This document shows positions 1 to 9,652 of a stretch of 64,000 nucleotides of DNA, piece by piece. The notes beneath the pieces are model-generated. The model had not been told where the DNA came from, searched no databases, and saw only the letters and a program-made list of their open reading frames with translations. The position numbers were made by a program, and so were the translations under genes. The DNA comes from Vagococcus proximus (GTDB lineage: Bacteria; Bacillota; Bacilli; Lactobacillales; Vagococcaceae): the NCBI RefSeq assembly GCF_029143285.1, contig NZ_JAPDSH010000001.1:186001-250000 (forward strand). Reading direction: 5' to 3'. Each line of letters opens with the position of its first letter. The first letter of the stretch is position 1.

Positions 1-265
1 CACCGAAGAGTATGATGGCGGTACCCATGCTTATGTTCACCCTCGCGTGGCCGTAAAAAATGCAGAAAAAATTACAGAGTTGTCAGATTTAGAACGTGAC
101 ATTATAATTAAGCATATGTGGTTGGCAACAATTGCCCCTCCGCGTTATAAAGAAAGCTATATCGTAACGATGGTCGATAAATACTGTGCAGTAAACGAAG
201 TGGTTGTGCCAGTTTATCACAATGCGAAACATAAAGTGACGTCGTTTTTTAAAATGGCGAGCTAA
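1..265 (+). CDS. HD-domain phosphohydrolase, C-terminal part only
   Basis: The reading frame is open from the window edge (frame of base 2) to TAA at 263-265, so this is the 3' end of a longer gene; the GTG at 47 is internal. The visible 87 residues include GGTHAYVHPR near the start and then ERDIIIKHMW and MVDKYCAV. This resembles the C-terminal half of small HD-superfamily proteins of Firmicutes, where HMW and DKYC follow the metal-binding HD motif. The HD pair itself lies outside the window, so metal binding and substrate cannot be judged. A hairpin terminator follows directly, so this gene ends its transcript. The family call rests on my recollection of the motif pattern. Confidence 0.6.
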   Translation, partial: TEEYDGGTHAYVHPRVAVKNAEKITELSDLERDIIIKHMWLATIAPPRYKESYIVTMVDKYCAVNEVVVPVYHNAKHKVTSFFKMAS

Positions 266-276
266 TCTAAGCAAGT

Positions 277-314
277 AAAAAACAGTCAAAGCAAAGTCTA
301 TTGGCTGTTTTTAT
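277..314 (+). terminator. Rho-independent terminator after the HD-domain gene
   Basis: The arms AAAACAGTCAA and TTGGCTGTTTT pair (one G-U) around an 11-base loop and are followed by a T-rich tract. It separates the HD-domain gene from the HxlR regulator. Confidence 0.75.
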
Positions 315-350
315 TTTGAAAGAGACAGAAGGAAGTGGGGAGGTTAAGGT

Positions 351-683
351 ATGAACGAAAGCGACTGTAAAGAACGTCAATTTCAGCTGTGTCCCAAATT
401 TGAAAAAACATTCTCGATTTTAGGCAAACGCTGGAATGGTTTAATTATTGATGTTTTACTTGAGGAAGGCTGTCAGCGTTTTAGTGAATTAGCTTTGAAA
501 ATTCCTGAAGTGAGTGACCGAGTTTTAGTTGAACGACTCAAAGAATTAGAAGCGAATGAGATTGTAACACGTTGTGAAGATTGTAAAAATAGTAAAAAAG
601 TGGATTATTGTCTGACAGAAAAAGGGAAAGATTTGAAGCAAGTTATGTCAGAAATCCAAACGTGGGCTGAAAAGTGGATTTAG
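351..683 (+). CDS. HxlR-family transcriptional regulator
   Basis: This 110-residue protein has the layout of HxlR-type winged-helix regulators: an N-terminal CPKFEKTFSILGKRWNGLI stretch (family signature C..x..LGGKWxxLI), then RFSELALKIPEVSDRVLVERLKELE as the recognition helices, and DYCLTEKGKDL as the wing and start of the dimer helix. It has cysteines at residues 6, 14, 40, 78 and 81; many HxlR proteins sense redox or electrophiles through cysteine, so a thiol-based signal is possible but not shown. It is a single gene between a terminator and the pheS leader. No target gene is adjacent in divergent orientation, so its regulon is unknown. The ATG at 351 is preceded by a GA-rich Shine-Dalgarno region. 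Confidence 0.85.
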   Translation: MNESDCKERQFQLCPKFEKTFSILGKRWNGLIIDVLLEEGCQRFSELALKIPEVSDRVLVERLKELEANEIVTRCEDCKNSKKVDYCLTEKGKDLKQVMSEIQTWAEKWI

Positions 684-694
684 TCAGTCTGAAC

Positions 695-723
695 TTGACC
701 TAGCCATGTTATTCATGTAGACT
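695..723 (+). promoter_or_regulatory. Promoter of the pheST T-box transcript
   Basis: A -35 TTGACC at 695-700 and a -10 TAGACT at 718-723 are separated by 17 bases, directly upstream of the T-box leader. Confidence 0.65.
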
Positions 724-728
724 AATTG

Positions 729-985
729 GTAATAGAAGAAAAACATTGCGGGAAACTAGTAATTTAGTTATGAGATGTCTCAGGGAGCATTGGCCACTGA
801 CTGAAAGCCAAGCACGGATCACTAAATGAATTCACTTCCTAAGTTGTCTAACTAAACATTAGACCGGTGTCGTAGGACATCGTTACCAACAATAAAGTGT
901 ATGGCAAAGTTTAACTTTGCTATAAAATAGGATGGTACCGCGAGATCTCGTTCCTTATATATAAGGAATGGGGTCTTTTTTTGTT
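729..985 (+). promoter_or_regulatory. T-box riboswitch of pheST (Phe specifier)
   Basis: The leader has the AGAAGAAAAA start of stem I, a distal stem-loop region, and the invariant T-box sequence ATGGTACCGCG at 932-942, whose bulge pairs with the CCA end of uncharged tRNA. The specifier is probably TTC at 831-833, followed by A as is usual; this fits the phenylalanine tRNA and the downstream genes. An intrinsic terminator spans 943-983: AGATCTCGTTCCTTAT pairs with ATAAGGAATGGGGTCT and is followed by seven T. Uncharged tRNA-Phe would stabilise the antiterminator and allow pheST transcription. The choice of specifier is inferred from the loop sequence, not from a folded model. Confidence 0.9.
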
Positions 986-1018
986 TTCCTCAATTATAAA
1001 AAAAGGAGTGACAGAGAC

Positions 1019-2068
1019 ATGTCTTTAAAACAGCAATTAGAAGCGTTAAAAGAAGAAACATTACAAAAGATTTCAGCAAGTGATGCGTTAAATGATTTGA
1101 ATCAAATCCGTGTTGAAACATTAGGTAAAAAAGGTCCAATCACAGAAGTATTACGTGGGATGAAAGATTTATCTGCAGAGGAGCGCCCAGTAGTAGGGAG
1201 CTTTGCCAATGAAATTCGTGACCATTTAACAGAAAAATTAGAAGAAAAGAAAGTTCAATTAGAAGAATTAGAATTGAACCGTAAACTTGCTAAAGAAACA
1301 CTTGATGTAACGCTTCCAGGTAAAGAATTAGTTCAAGGAACAAGCCATGTTCTAACACAAACAATGACAGAGATGGAAGATATTTTCTTAGGAATGGGCT
1401 ACCAAATTGTGGAAGGCTTTGAAGTAGAACAAGATGAGTATAATTTTGAGCGTATGAATTTACCAAAAGATCACCCAGCTCGTGATATGCAAGATACGTT
1501 CTACATTACAGAAGAGTTGTTATTAAGAACACATACCTCTCCAGTTCAAGCTCGTACAATGGAAAAACACGATTTTTCTAAAGGTCCTCTTCGTATGATT
1601 AGTCCAGGTAAAGTATTCCGTCGTGATAGCGATGATGCAACACATAGTCATCAATTCCACCAAATCGAAGGATTAGTCGTGGATAAAAATATTACAATGG
1701 GCGATTTAAAAGGTACCCTTGAAGTAGTTATGAAAAAAATGTTTGGTGATGACCGTGAAATTCGTCTACGTCCAAGTTACTTCCCATTTACTGAGCCTTC
1801 AGTTGAAGTGGATGTGAGCTGTTTCAAATGTGGCGGTAAAGGATGTAACGTTTGTAAAGAAACTGGTTGGATTGAGATTTTAGGAGCGGGTATGGTTCAT
1901 CCTAACGTCCTTAAAATGTCTGGTATTGACCCAACAGTATACAGTGGGTTTGCTTTTGGTATGGGGCCAGACCGTATTGCAATGTTACGTTACGGGGTTA
2001 ATGATATTCGTAATTTCTATCAAAATGATGTTCGTTTCTTAGAACAATTTTCAGTAAAGGAGAAATAA
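1019..2068 (+). CDS. pheS: Phenylalanyl-tRNA synthetase alpha subunit
   Basis: PheS forms the catalytic half of the (alpha-beta)2 enzyme that charges tRNA-Phe. The 349-residue product has an N-terminal coiled coil (about residues 1-90), the class II motif 2 region [18 protein letters not shown], a [19 protein letters not shown] segment typical of bacterial PheS, and motif 3 [14 protein letters not shown] near the C-terminus. The ATG at 1019 is chosen because AAAAGGAG lies at 1001-1008; an in-frame ATG at 968 lies inside the T-box terminator and cannot be the start. Length fits the family. pheT follows after one base, so the two are co-translated and both are controlled by the T-box. Confidence 0.98.
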   Translation: MSLKQQLEALKEETLQKISASDALNDLNQIRVETLGKKGPITEVLRGMKDLSAEERPVVGSFANEIRDHLTEKLEEKKVQLEELELNRKLAKETLDVTLPGKELVQGTSHVLTQTMTEMEDIFLGMGYQIVEGFEVEQDEYNFERMNLPKDHPARDMQDTFYITEELLLRTHTSPVQARTMEKHDFSKGPLRMISPGKVFRRDSDDATHSHQFHQIEGLVVDKNITMGDLKGTLEVVMKKMFGDDREIRLRPSYFPFTEPSVEVDVSCFKCGGKGCNVCKETGWIEILGAGMVHPNVLKMSGIDPTVYSGFAFGMGPDRIAMLRYGVNDIRNFYQNDVRFLEQFSVKEK

Positions 2069-2069
2069 T

Positions 2070-4487
2070 ATGTTAGTTTCTTATAAATGGTTAAACGAAT
2101 TAGTTGATTTATCATCTGTTACACCAGATGAATTAGCAGATAAAATGTCTCGTACAGGGATTGAAGTTGAAGAAGTAAACGTTCCTGAAGAAGGACTTAA
2201 AAAAATCGTCGTAGGTGATGTAAAAGAATGCGTGCCACACCCAGATAGCGATCATTTATCAATTTGCCAAATCGATGTAGGTGAAGAAGAACTTTACCAA
2301 ATCGTTTGTGGTGCTCCGAATATTGCAGCGGACAAAAAAGTGATTGTAGCATTACCAAACTCACGTATAGCGGGTAATGTAAAAATTAAAAAAGGTAAAA
2401 TGCGTGGCGAAGTATCATTAGGAATGGTATGTTCACTTCAAGAGCTAGGTTATGGCGATAGTGTTGTACCAAAAGCTTATGCTGAAGGGATTTACTTCAT
2501 GCCAGAAGAAGCAAAAGCTGGCGAGCCTGTCTTTTCATACTTAGCGATGGATGATGCGATTGTTGAATTATCAATCACACCAAACCGTGCAGATGCGTTA
2601 AGCATGCGTGGTGTTGCTCATGAAGTAGCGGCTATTTACCGTAAAACACCAACATTCCCAACAAAAGAATTAGTTGAGGATACAACTGAAAAAGCGAGCG
2701 ATTACTTGTCAGTAAGTGTGGCAGATAAAGAGGATACACCTAATTATCGTATGCGTATTGTGAAAGATGTGACAGTGAAAGAAAGTCCATTATGGTTACA
2801 AACACGTTTAATGAATGCCGGCATTCGTCCAATTAACAACATGGTAGATGTGACGAATTATGTCTTATTATTATTCGGTCAACCTTTACACGCCTTTGAT
2901 TATAATGAATTAGGATCAAAAGAAATTTTAGTTCGTCGTGGTCAAGTAGGAGAAAAATTAGTGACACTTGATGGGGAAGAACGTGAGGTTACGCCTGAGA
3001 ATATCGTGATTACGAATGGTCAAAAACCATTAGCATTAGCTGGTATTATGGGTGGTCAAGAGTCAGAAATCACTGAAAAAACAACGACGATTGCGATTGA
3101 AGCAGCAACGTTCGATGGAATTGTAACGCGTAAATCAGCGAAACAATTTGGCTTGCGTAGCGAATCAAGCAGCCGTTTTGAAAAAGGGATTAACTTAGAT
3201 ACAGTAGCAGAAGCTTGCGAATTCGCTGCAGCGATGATGGCTGAATTAGGTGAAGGAACAGTTGTTTCTGGTGAAGTTGTAGCAGAAGAAACAAAAGCAC
3301 CTGACACTAAAGTAGCGATTGAATTATCACGTATTAATGGTTCTTTAGGAACTGATCTAACAGTTGAAGCAGTGAATGAAATTTTAACAGCTTTAGATTT
3401 CAAATTTGAAGTGACGGGTGAAAGCTATGTGATTTCAATTCCTGGACGTCGTTGGGATATTTCAATCGAAGCAGATATCATCGAAGAAGTAGCACGTATC
3501 TATGGCTATGACAATTTACCATCAACTTTACCAAGTGGTGAAGCCTTACCAGGTGCTTTAACAGATGACCAACGTTTAATTCGTGCCATCCGTGAGTCAG
3601 TTGAAGGAAATGGTCTAACAGAAGCGATTAGTTATGCGTTAACAATCGAAGAAAAAGCAACACAATTTGTGCTAGATAAAGCTCCAGTTGTGGCTCTTCA
3701 ATCACCTATGAGTTCTGATCGTGCGGTATTACGTCAAAACTTAATCAGTGGGTTATTAGAAGACGTGGCTTACAACACAGCTCGTAAAAATAATGATGTA
3801 GCGTTATATGAAATCGGTAAAACATTTAAACAAGAAGAGGGACAAGCTCTTCCAACTGAAACACGTTCATTAGGTTTCGCCTTAACAGGTTTAAGAGAAC
3901 AAGGAAGCTGGCAAGTTGCCAAAGCACCTGTTGATTTCTATGTGGCTAAAGGTATTGTTGAAAGTATCTTGACAACTCTTGGTTTAACGGAAGCGACAAC
4001 ATTTGTTGCGACAGATGAATTAAAAGAGATGCACCCAGGACGTACAGCATTCTTAATGGCAGGGGAAGAAGTGATTGGTTTTGTTGGTCAAGTTCACCCA
4101 TTAACTGCTAAAGCCTATGATATTAAAGAAACGTATGTAGCTGAAATTAATTTAGAAAAATTACTAGCTATAACAAGCACTGGCATTAACTATGCCCCTG
4201 TTTCTAAATTCCCGGCAATGTCGCGTGATATGGCATTATTAGTGGATGCGTCTATCTCTAATCAAGCATTAGTTGATACGATTAAAGCGAATGGCGGACG
4301 TTTCTTAACAGATGTGACATTATTTGATATCTTCCAAGGTGAAAAACTAGGAGCAGATAAAAAATCAATGGCTTATTCATTAACATTCTTAAATACAGAG
4401 GCAACTCTAGTAGATGAAGAGGTTACAAAAGCAATGGATAAAGTTCAAGCTGCATTAGTTGAAGAATTTTCAGTTGAAATTCGTTAA
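2070..4487 (+). CDS. pheT: Phenylalanyl-tRNA synthetase beta subunit
   Basis: PheT supplies tRNA binding and editing of tyrosine mischarged to tRNA-Phe. The 805-residue protein shows the family order: an N-terminal tRNA-binding OB fold (about 40-150, [20 protein letters not shown]), the B3/B4 editing region (about 210-390, including [12 protein letters not shown] and the [10 protein letters not shown] segment), the B5 domain (about 400-480, [22 protein letters not shown]), and the C-terminal FDX-ACB anticodon-binding domain (about 712-805, [15 protein letters not shown]). Length is typical of Firmicutes. It is separated from pheS by one base, and a terminator closes the operon. Confidence 0.98.
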   Translation: MLVSYKWLNELVDLSSVTPDELADKMSRTGIEVEEVNVPEEGLKKIVVGDVKECVPHPDSDHLSICQIDVGEEELYQIVCGAPNIAADKKVIVALPNSRIAGNVKIKKGKMRGEVSLGMVCSLQELGYGDSVVPKAYAEGIYFMPEEAKAGEPVFSYLAMDDAIVELSITPNRADALSMRGVAHEVAAIYRKTPTFPTKELVEDTTEKASDYLSVSVADKEDTPNYRMRIVKDVTVKESPLWLQTRLMNAGIRPINNMVDVTNYVLLLFGQPLHAFDYNELGSKEILVRRGQVGEKLVTLDGEEREVTPENIVITNGQKPLALAGIMGGQESEITEKTTTIAIEAATFDGIVTRKSAKQFGLRSESSSRFEKGINLDTVAEACEFAAAMMAELGEGTVVSGEVVAEETKAPDTKVAIELSRINGSLGTDLTVEAVNEILTALDFKFEVTGESYVISIPGRRWDISIEADIIEEVARIYGYDNLPSTLPSGEALPGALTDDQRLIRAIRESVEGNGLTEAISYALTIEEKATQFVLDKAPVVALQSPMSSDRAVLRQNLISGLLEDVAYNTARKNNDVALYEIGKTFKQEEGQALPTETRSLGFALTGLREQGSWQVAKAPVDFYVAKGIVESILTTLGLTEATTFVATDELKEMHPGRTAFLMAGEEVIGFVGQVHPLTAKAYDIKETYVAEINLEKLLAITSTGINYAPVSKFPAMSRDMALLVDASISNQALVDTIKANGGRFLTDVTLFDIFQGEKLGADKKSMAYSLTFLNTEATLVDEEVTKAMDKVQAALVEEFSVEIR

Positions 4488-4499
4488 AAATAATAATAA

Positions 4500-4529
4500 G
4501 GAGTCTGTCTAATGACAGGCTTCTTTTTT
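4500..4529 (+). terminator. Terminator of pheST
   Basis: GAGTCTGTC and GACAGGCTTC form a stem with a TAAT loop, followed by six T. Confidence 0.85.
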
Positions 4530-4615
4530 GTACAAAATTAAGGTTTGTTTGAAGCTAAAAGAAAGACTAGTGGTGTGGGTATATGTTATATTAATGGTTC
4601 GAAAAGGAGACTATT

Positions 4616-5140
4616 ATGAAAAAAATTATAATTGCGCTAGCGGCAGTTTTACTTGGTGTTGCTGCGTATATAGGCTTTAGACCGGAAACAGAAGCCTCGA
4701 AAGAATCTGACACATCAAAAATTAAACAGACTCAATCTGCTAACCATACAAAAAAAGAAGAGGATGCTAAGGATTTTAAAAGCTATAATGAAACCTTAAT
4801 CAAGGACATCTATGGTGCTGAGGATAATCAGTCACCAAATGAAAAACGCGAGAGCCTTTCAAAACGTATGACACCAGAATTAGTAGATATGATGTGTCGT
4901 CCTATTGGGGATCCTAATGCTAAGCAAAAAAGTCAAACTAAAATTGTAGAGTCCACGATGCTAAGTGTGAAAGACTTGGCTAAAGATGAAAAAGAAACAG
5001 TGACTCGTTTTGTGATTGAGGCGCCAACAGGGAAACAATTTCCAATGGCAGCGAAAGCCCATTATAAAAAACAAGACAAGAATTGGATCATGGATAAGGT
5101 AGAGCCTGTTCAGGAAGAACAAGAAGCTAAGGGGGAATAG
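4616..5140 (+). CDS. Unknown membrane-anchored protein in a thiol-redox operon
   Basis: I do not recognise this 174-residue protein. It starts with a short basic N-terminus and one hydrophobic segment (residues 3-20) without a lipobox, so it is probably an N-terminally anchored extracellular protein. A charged linker (about 25-60) leads to a mixed alpha/beta-looking domain containing RMTPELVDMMCRPIGDP. Cys94 in that motif is the only cysteine. It is the first gene of an operon: ccdA begins 6 bases after its stop and a TlpA-like thioredoxin gene follows. A lone cysteine beside an extracytoplasmic reductase system suggests a redox substrate or partner; this is inference. The start is preceded by AAAAGGAGA. 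Confidence 0.75.
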   Translation: MKKIIIALAAVLLGVAAYIGFRPETEASKESDTSKIKQTQSANHTKKEEDAKDFKSYNETLIKDIYGAEDNQSPNEKRESLSKRMTPELVDMMCRPIGDPNAKQKSQTKIVESTMLSVKDLAKDEKETVTRFVIEAPTGKQFPMAAKAHYKKQDKNWIMDKVEPVQEEQEAKGE

Positions 5141-5146
5141 AATAAA

Positions 5147-5836
5147 ATGACGTTATTTTTAATTTTATTTCTAGAAGGTATTTTAACTTTCATCTCCCCG
5201 TGTATTTTACCTTTAATGCCGGTTTATGTATCGTATTTTGTGGGGAGTTCGCAGTCTCAAAGTACACGTACGGTACTTTCAAGGGTTGTGACGTTTACAT
5301 TAGGATTTTCTACCGTCTTTGTTTTGATGGGACTATTTTCAGGTAGTTTATCTCGATACCTAATTGCTTACCGTAGAGAAATTCAAATGGTAACGGGGGT
5401 ACTTATCGTCATTGCTGGTCTAAAGATAACAGAATTAATACCTGTTCTTAATAAATTAAATGTGTTGCAATTGGGATTGAAAAAAACCGTTGCTATAAAA
5501 GAAACAAGTGGCTTAGGAACATTCTTTTTCTTTGGCACACTTTTTGCACTAGGATGGACACCTTGTCTAAGTGCTTATCTAGGAACAGCATTAATGCTAG
5601 CTGCTCAAAGTCAATCCGCACTTTTAGGTGGTGGGTTATTACTCGTCTATTCAATTGGAATGAGTATCCCGTTTGTTTTAACCACATTCTTACTGACGCG
5701 CTTTACATCAGGCATGATTTGGATCAAACAGCATTATCGCCAAATCAATATTATCTCAGGTATCTTAATGGTACTTGTAGGTTTAGCGATCATGACAGGT
5801 TGGGTTGATTATTTACAATTGTTAGTAACACGTTAA
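5147..5836 (+). CDS. ccdA: CcdA-type thiol-disulfide electron carrier
   Basis: CcdA proteins carry reducing equivalents from cytoplasmic thioredoxin across the membrane to extracytoplasmic thioredoxin-like proteins. The 229-residue product has about six membrane segments and the two conserved cysteines of the family: Cys19 in TFISPCILPLMPVY and Cys140 in ALGWTPCLSAYLG. These motifs are diagnostic of the DsbD/CcdA transmembrane domain. It lies between an unknown exported protein and a membrane-anchored TlpA-like protein, its likely electron acceptor. No cytochrome c maturation gene is in the window, so a role in reducing surface protein thiols is more likely than cytochrome c biogenesis; this is inference. 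Confidence 0.9.
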   Translation: MTLFLILFLEGILTFISPCILPLMPVYVSYFVGSSQSQSTRTVLSRVVTFTLGFSTVFVLMGLFSGSLSRYLIAYRREIQMVTGVLIVIAGLKITELIPVLNKLNVLQLGLKKTVAIKETSGLGTFFFFGTLFALGWTPCLSAYLGTALMLAAQSQSALLGGGLLLVYSIGMSIPFVLTTFLLTRFTSGMIWIKQHYRQINIISGILMVLVGLAIMTGWVDYLQLLVTR

Positions 5837-5857
5837 AGTATAGGAGGAAAGTTTGGG

Positions 5858-6418
5858 ATGAACAAGAAGAATTGGCTATTAGTTTTACTAGTACCTGTCT
5901 TATTAATAGGAAGTTACGTATTGTATCAGAAGTTAACATCAAACTACGAGATACCAGTGGCTGCACCGGAACCTTCTATTCAAGAGGAAGAAAAACTCAT
6001 TACAGATGAAAGTTTTGATTTTACATATGAAGATAAAAATGGGAAAAAGGGCAAGCTATCTGACCATAAAGGCAAACCTATTGTCGTAAACTTTTGGGCA
6101 AGTTGGTGTCCACCGTGTCGCGAAGAAATGCCATTATTTGAAAAGATGAAAAAAGAAAATCCAGATGTCGATTTCTTATTTATCAATCAAGCGGATGGGC
6201 AGCGCGAAACACAGGAGTTAGCACTAGAGTTTTTAGAAACAAATGGGATTGATATTGAGACTTATTTTGACAAGACCACAGATACTGGTTATAAATACGG
6301 GTTAGCCGCGCTTCCTGCAACGGTCATTATCGACCAAGAAGGTGTGATTCAAGGGAGAATTATGGGACAAGTATCAGAAGAGGCTTTAAAAAATGGCATA
6401 GAGTTGATTAAAGAGTAG
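5858..6418 (+). CDS. Membrane-anchored TlpA/ResA-like thioredoxin
   Basis: The 186-residue protein has an N-terminal membrane anchor (about residues 6-24), an acidic linker, and a thioredoxin fold starting near residue 50. The active site is FWASWCPPCREEMP with Cys84 and Cys87; ALPATVII supplies the cis-proline loop. This is the pattern of TlpA/ResA-type extracytoplasmic reductases, which take electrons from CcdA. It is the last gene of the operon, with a good Shine-Dalgarno (AGGAGGAAA) upstream of 5858 and a terminator overlapping the stop. Substrates are unknown; the first gene of the operon is one candidate. Confidence 0.9.
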   Translation: MNKKNWLLVLLVPVLLIGSYVLYQKLTSNYEIPVAAPEPSIQEEEKLITDESFDFTYEDKNGKKGKLSDHKGKPIVVNFWASWCPPCREEMPLFEKMKKENPDVDFLFINQADGQRETQELALEFLETNGIDIETYFDKTTDTGYKYGLAALPATVIIDQEGVIQGRIMGQVSEEALKNGIELIKE

Positions 6419-6444
6419 CCTTTAAGTGAGGCGCTCTTTTTTTA
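6411..6444 (+). terminator. Terminator of the CcdA/TlpA operon
   Basis: AGAGTAGCCT and AGGCGCTCT pair around TTAAGTG with seven T after the stem. The stop codon of the thioredoxin gene lies in the 5' arm. Confidence 0.8.
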
Positions 6445-6476
6445 TAGGTTTATTTCTTAATAAAGAGGGGGAATAA

Positions 6477-6524
6477 TGGTAGAATAGAAAAAGCGAGAAA
6501 AGGGCAGGTTAAATCGATAACCTG
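6477..6524 (+). promoter_or_regulatory. fhs promoter (extended -10) and leader hairpin
   Basis: TGGTAGAAT at 6477-6485 is an extended -10. A 7-bp perfect inverted repeat follows at 6505-6524 (CAGGTTA and TAACCTG around a 6-base loop), just ahead of the ribosome binding site AAAGGAGG. It could be a protein operator or an mRNA hairpin; it has no T tract. Confidence 0.5.
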
Positions 6525-6542
6525 ACAAAAGGAGGCAATAGG

Positions 6543-8216
6543 ATGACAGACTATTTATCAGATATTGAGATTGCTCAGAAAAATGAAATGACATTTATTG
6601 AAGAAGTAGGAGCTAAGATTGGTTTAGACCGTCAAACATTAGAGTTTTACGGGAATTATAAAGGGAAGATTGATGTTAACCAGCTCAAAGATAAAGAAGA
6701 GAAAGCTAAGGTAGTCTTAGTAACAGCCATTACCCCGACACCTGCAGGCGAAGGGAAAACAACAACCGTTGTAGGCTTAGGAGATGGTTTAAATTTAATT
6801 GGCAAGAAAGCGGTCATTGCTTTAAGAGAACCCTCATTAGGACCTGTGTTTGGTATTAAAGGTGGGGCTGCTGGTGGTGGGTATGCGCAAGTCGTGCCAA
6901 TGGAAGACATTAATTTACATTTTACAGGGGATTTTCATGCAATAGGTGCAGCTAATAATTTACTGGCGGCTCTGTTGGATAATCATATTCATCAAGGGAA
7001 TACTCTTAAAATCGATGTTAATCGTATTAACTGGAAACGTTGCGTGGATATGAATGACCGTCAATTACGTCAAATTGTTTGTGGTCTAGGTGCTCGTGTG
7101 AACGGTGTCCCTCGTGAAGATGGTTTTGAGATAACTGTTGCTTCAGAAATTATGGCGATTTTATGTTTAGCAAATGACTTAAATGATTTAAAAACACGCT
7201 TAAAACAAATTATTGTGGCGTATGATTATGAAAATAACCCGGTAACAGCAGGGGATTTACAAGCAGAAGGTGCGATGACGGCTCTTCTTAAAGATGCGAT
7301 TAAGCCTAACTTAGTTCAAACGCTAGAAAACAATCCAGCAATCATTCACGGTGGGCCTTTCGCCAATATTGCTCATGGCTGTAATTCAGTAATTGCAACA
7401 AAAACAGCTATGAAGTTAGGCGATTATGTGGTAACAGAAGCTGGTTTTGGTGCTGACTTAGGTGCAGAGAAATTCTTAGATATAAAATGCCGACAGTCTG
7501 GTGTTAGACCATCTGCTGTTGTAGTCGTTGCTACCATTCGTGCCCTTAAAATGCATGGTGGGTTAGGTAAAGGTGACCTACAAACAGAAGATTTAACAGC
7601 TCTTGAAGCAGGCTTGCCAAACTTACTTAAACATGTAGAAAATATGACAGATGTATACGAGTTACCTACAGTTGTCGCGTTGAACAAATTTCCAACCGAT
7701 ACAGATAAAGAAGTGGCCTTGGTTACTGAAAAATGTGCAGCACTTGGCGTGAAAGTTATTTTATCTGATGTCTGGGAAAAAGGTGGAGAAGGCGCTCGTG
7801 ACTTAGCAGAGGAAGTCGTTGCTCTTGCAGAACAACCAAGCGAGCTTAAATTTGCTTATGAAGAGTCAGATAGTATTGCTGAAAAAATTGAAAAAATAGT
7901 TACAAAAGTATACGGTGGTGCGACTGTCCAATTTGCACCAGCTGCTAGAACGATGATGGCGAAATTAGAAAGTTTAGGGTTTGGTAATTTACCTGTGTGT
8001 ATGGCGAAAACACAATACTCTTTATCGGATAATCCTAAATTATTAGGTCGTCCTACTGACTTTACAGTAGAGGTTAGTCGTATGAAAGTATCTGCTGGAG
8101 CAGGTTTTATCGTTGTTTACACAGGTGATGTGATGACGATGCCGGGTTTACCAAAAATCCCAGCAGCTAATAAAATAGATGTAACCGAAGATGGTATGAT
8201 TACTGGATTATTTTAA
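6543..8216 (+). CDS. fhs: Formate-tetrahydrofolate ligase
   Basis: Fhs makes 10-formyl-tetrahydrofolate from formate, ATP and tetrahydrofolate in the cytoplasm and feeds purine and formyl-methionine synthesis. The 557-residue protein has the family length and the ATP-binding loop [20 protein letters not shown] (about residues 62-81), followed by the strongly conserved [23 protein letters not shown] in shortened form here, [14 protein letters not shown], and a C-terminal [12 protein letters not shown]. The ATG at 6543 has AAAGGAGG 9 bases upstream. It is a single-gene transcript closed by a terminator shared with the convergent nhaC gene. Confidence 0.98.
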   Translation: MTDYLSDIEIAQKNEMTFIEEVGAKIGLDRQTLEFYGNYKGKIDVNQLKDKEEKAKVVLVTAITPTPAGEGKTTTVVGLGDGLNLIGKKAVIALREPSLGPVFGIKGGAAGGGYAQVVPMEDINLHFTGDFHAIGAANNLLAALLDNHIHQGNTLKIDVNRINWKRCVDMNDRQLRQIVCGLGARVNGVPREDGFEITVASEIMAILCLANDLNDLKTRLKQIIVAYDYENNPVTAGDLQAEGAMTALLKDAIKPNLVQTLENNPAIIHGGPFANIAHGCNSVIATKTAMKLGDYVVTEAGFGADLGAEKFLDIKCRQSGVRPSAVVVVATIRALKMHGGLGKGDLQTEDLTALEAGLPNLLKHVENMTDVYELPTVVALNKFPTDTDKEVALVTEKCAALGVKVILSDVWEKGGEGARDLAEEVVALAEQPSELKFAYEESDSIAEKIEKIVTKVYGGATVQFAPAARTMMAKLESLGFGNLPVCMAKTQYSLSDNPKLLGRPTDFTVEVSRMKVSAGAGFIVVYTGDVMTMPGLPKIPAANKIDVTEDGMITGLF

Positions 8217-8218
8217 AT

Positions 8219-8260
8219 AAACAAAAAGACAGGTCCAATTGGATCCGTCTTTTTGTTTAA
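8219..8260. terminator. Bidirectional terminator between fhs and nhaC
   Basis: AACAAAAAGAC and GTCTTTTTGTT bracket a GGTCCAATTGGATCC core, giving a symmetric hairpin with A-rich and T-rich flanks that works in both directions. Confidence 0.85.
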
Positions 8261-9639
8261 GCTGATACAGTTTCTTTTTTGCTAAGACCAATCCCAGTAA
8301 AGCCAGATAAGACGGATAGGATAGGGCAAAGTAAATTAAAGAAACAGAAAGGTAAGTAAGCAAGCGTGCTCACGCCAAGGGTTTGGGCCATAAAGACACC
8401 ACTAACCCCCCAAGGAATTAGCGTATTAAGTACAGCACCAGAATCTTCCAAGGCACGAGATAGAGCAGTTGGAGCTAGGTTACTTTTATCGAAAGCGGGT
8501 TTCATCGCTTTACCAGGTAAAATAATGGCTAAGTATTGCTCCCCAATCATGATATTTGTCATAATTCCACCGAAGACGGTTGCGGCAATCAAAGAGCCAT
8601 TTGAGGTAAGTTTAGTCGTAATGGGAGCCATTAATGCGTCGATAATCCCAAAATTAATAAGTAAACCGCCTAAAGTTAAAGTCAAAATTATAAGTGAGAT
8701 TGAACTTAGCATGCTGATTAGTCCACCACGAGTTAGGAGTGTATCTAGTTCAGTGACCCCTATTTTGGAAACAAATCCATTTTCAATAAGATCAGCAATC
8801 TCGCTTAGACGAATCGCTGGATTTTGAATGAAAAGTAAGCCGATTGAAAGAGCTATGTTGCTTAATAGAGTTGCAATAGCTGGGACTTTCATAATTGAAA
8901 AAACAACCATTAAAATAATCGGTAAAGCAGACCACCATCCAATAGTGAAATGAGAACTTAAGGCCGTCGATAATTGTGTGACTTCAGCTAAATTTGCGGT
9001 AGCTGTAGTTTGTCTTCCTAAAATAAAGAATAACACTGTGGCAAGTGCAAAAGCTGGAATAGTCGTCCACATTAAGTTACGAATGTGTTTAAATAAATCT
9101 GTACCGGCTATAGCAGCTGATAAGTTCGTACTGTCAGAAAGTGGTGACATCTTATCACCAAAAACAGCACCTGAAATGATGGCTCCTGCGATAAGAGCGG
9201 GGTTGAATCCAAGAGCTGTTCCCATTCCCATTAAGGCTAGGCCAATCGTTGAAGCTGTAGTAAAGGCACTACCGATTGATGTTCCAATAATAGCGCAAAC
9301 GATGAAAGTTGAAGGAATAAAGAAATTAATATTAATTAATTTAAATCCGACAACCATCATGGCAGGAATAACTCCTGCTGCAATCCAAGAGGCTATTAGA
9401 GCACCTATGAGAAGAAAAATTAACATTGGGATAATCCCTGTAGAGACTCCTTCAATAATGCCTTTGTGAATGTCATCCCAGGTAATTTTTTTAAACCGCC
9501 CCCATACCAGTAAAAGGGCAATGGTTAAGATGATGGGGGTTGTTGGGCTCATATTAAATTTGATTACGGCTGTTCCTAAAATCGTAATCATGATGATGAA
9601 AATAAGTAATGCTTCTTTGAACGTTATTTTTTTTGTCAT
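8257..9639 (-). CDS. NhaC-family transporter, likely tyrosine-related (YheL-type)
   Basis: The 460-residue protein has about eleven hydrophobic segments and NhaC-family motifs such as IGTSIGSAFTTASTIG and GAVFGDKMSPLSDSTNLSAAIAG. NhaC proteins are named as sodium/proton antiporters, but a subgroup (YheL-type) has been predicted to carry tyrosine because its genes are under tyrosine T-boxes. Here a T-box lies upstream and its specifier reads TAC. A tyrosine transporter or a Na+-coupled aromatic amino acid carrier is therefore more likely than simple Na+/H+ exchange; this is inference. The ATG at 9639 has AGGAGG 9-10 bases upstream, and that sequence overlaps the stop of a 27-codon ORF. Confidence 0.85.
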   Translation of the reverse strand: MTKKITFKEALLIFIIMITILGTAVIKFNMSPTTPIILTIALLLVWGRFKKITWDDIHKGIIEGVSTGIIPMLIFLLIGALIASWIAAGVIPAMMVVGFKLININFFIPSTFIVCAIIGTSIGSAFTTASTIGLALMGMGTALGFNPALIAGAIISGAVFGDKMSPLSDSTNLSAAIAGTDLFKHIRNLMWTTIPAFALATVLFFILGRQTTATANLAEVTQLSTALSSHFTIGWWSALPIILMVVFSIMKVPAIATLLSNIALSIGLLFIQNPAIRLSEIADLIENGFVSKIGVTELDTLLTRGGLISMLSSISLIILTLTLGGLLINFGIIDALMAPITTKLTSNGSLIAATVFGGIMTNIMIGEQYLAIILPGKAMKPAFDKSNLAPTALSRALEDSGAVLNTLIPWGVSGVFMAQTLGVSTLAYLPFCFFNLLCPILSVLSGFTGIGLSKKETVSA

Positions 9640-9652
9640 GTGTAAAATCCTC

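Noticed and set aside
968-1018. Longer pheS N-terminus from ATG 968
   Set aside because: This stretch is the 3' arm and T tract of the T-box terminator; AAAAGGAG points to ATG 1019.
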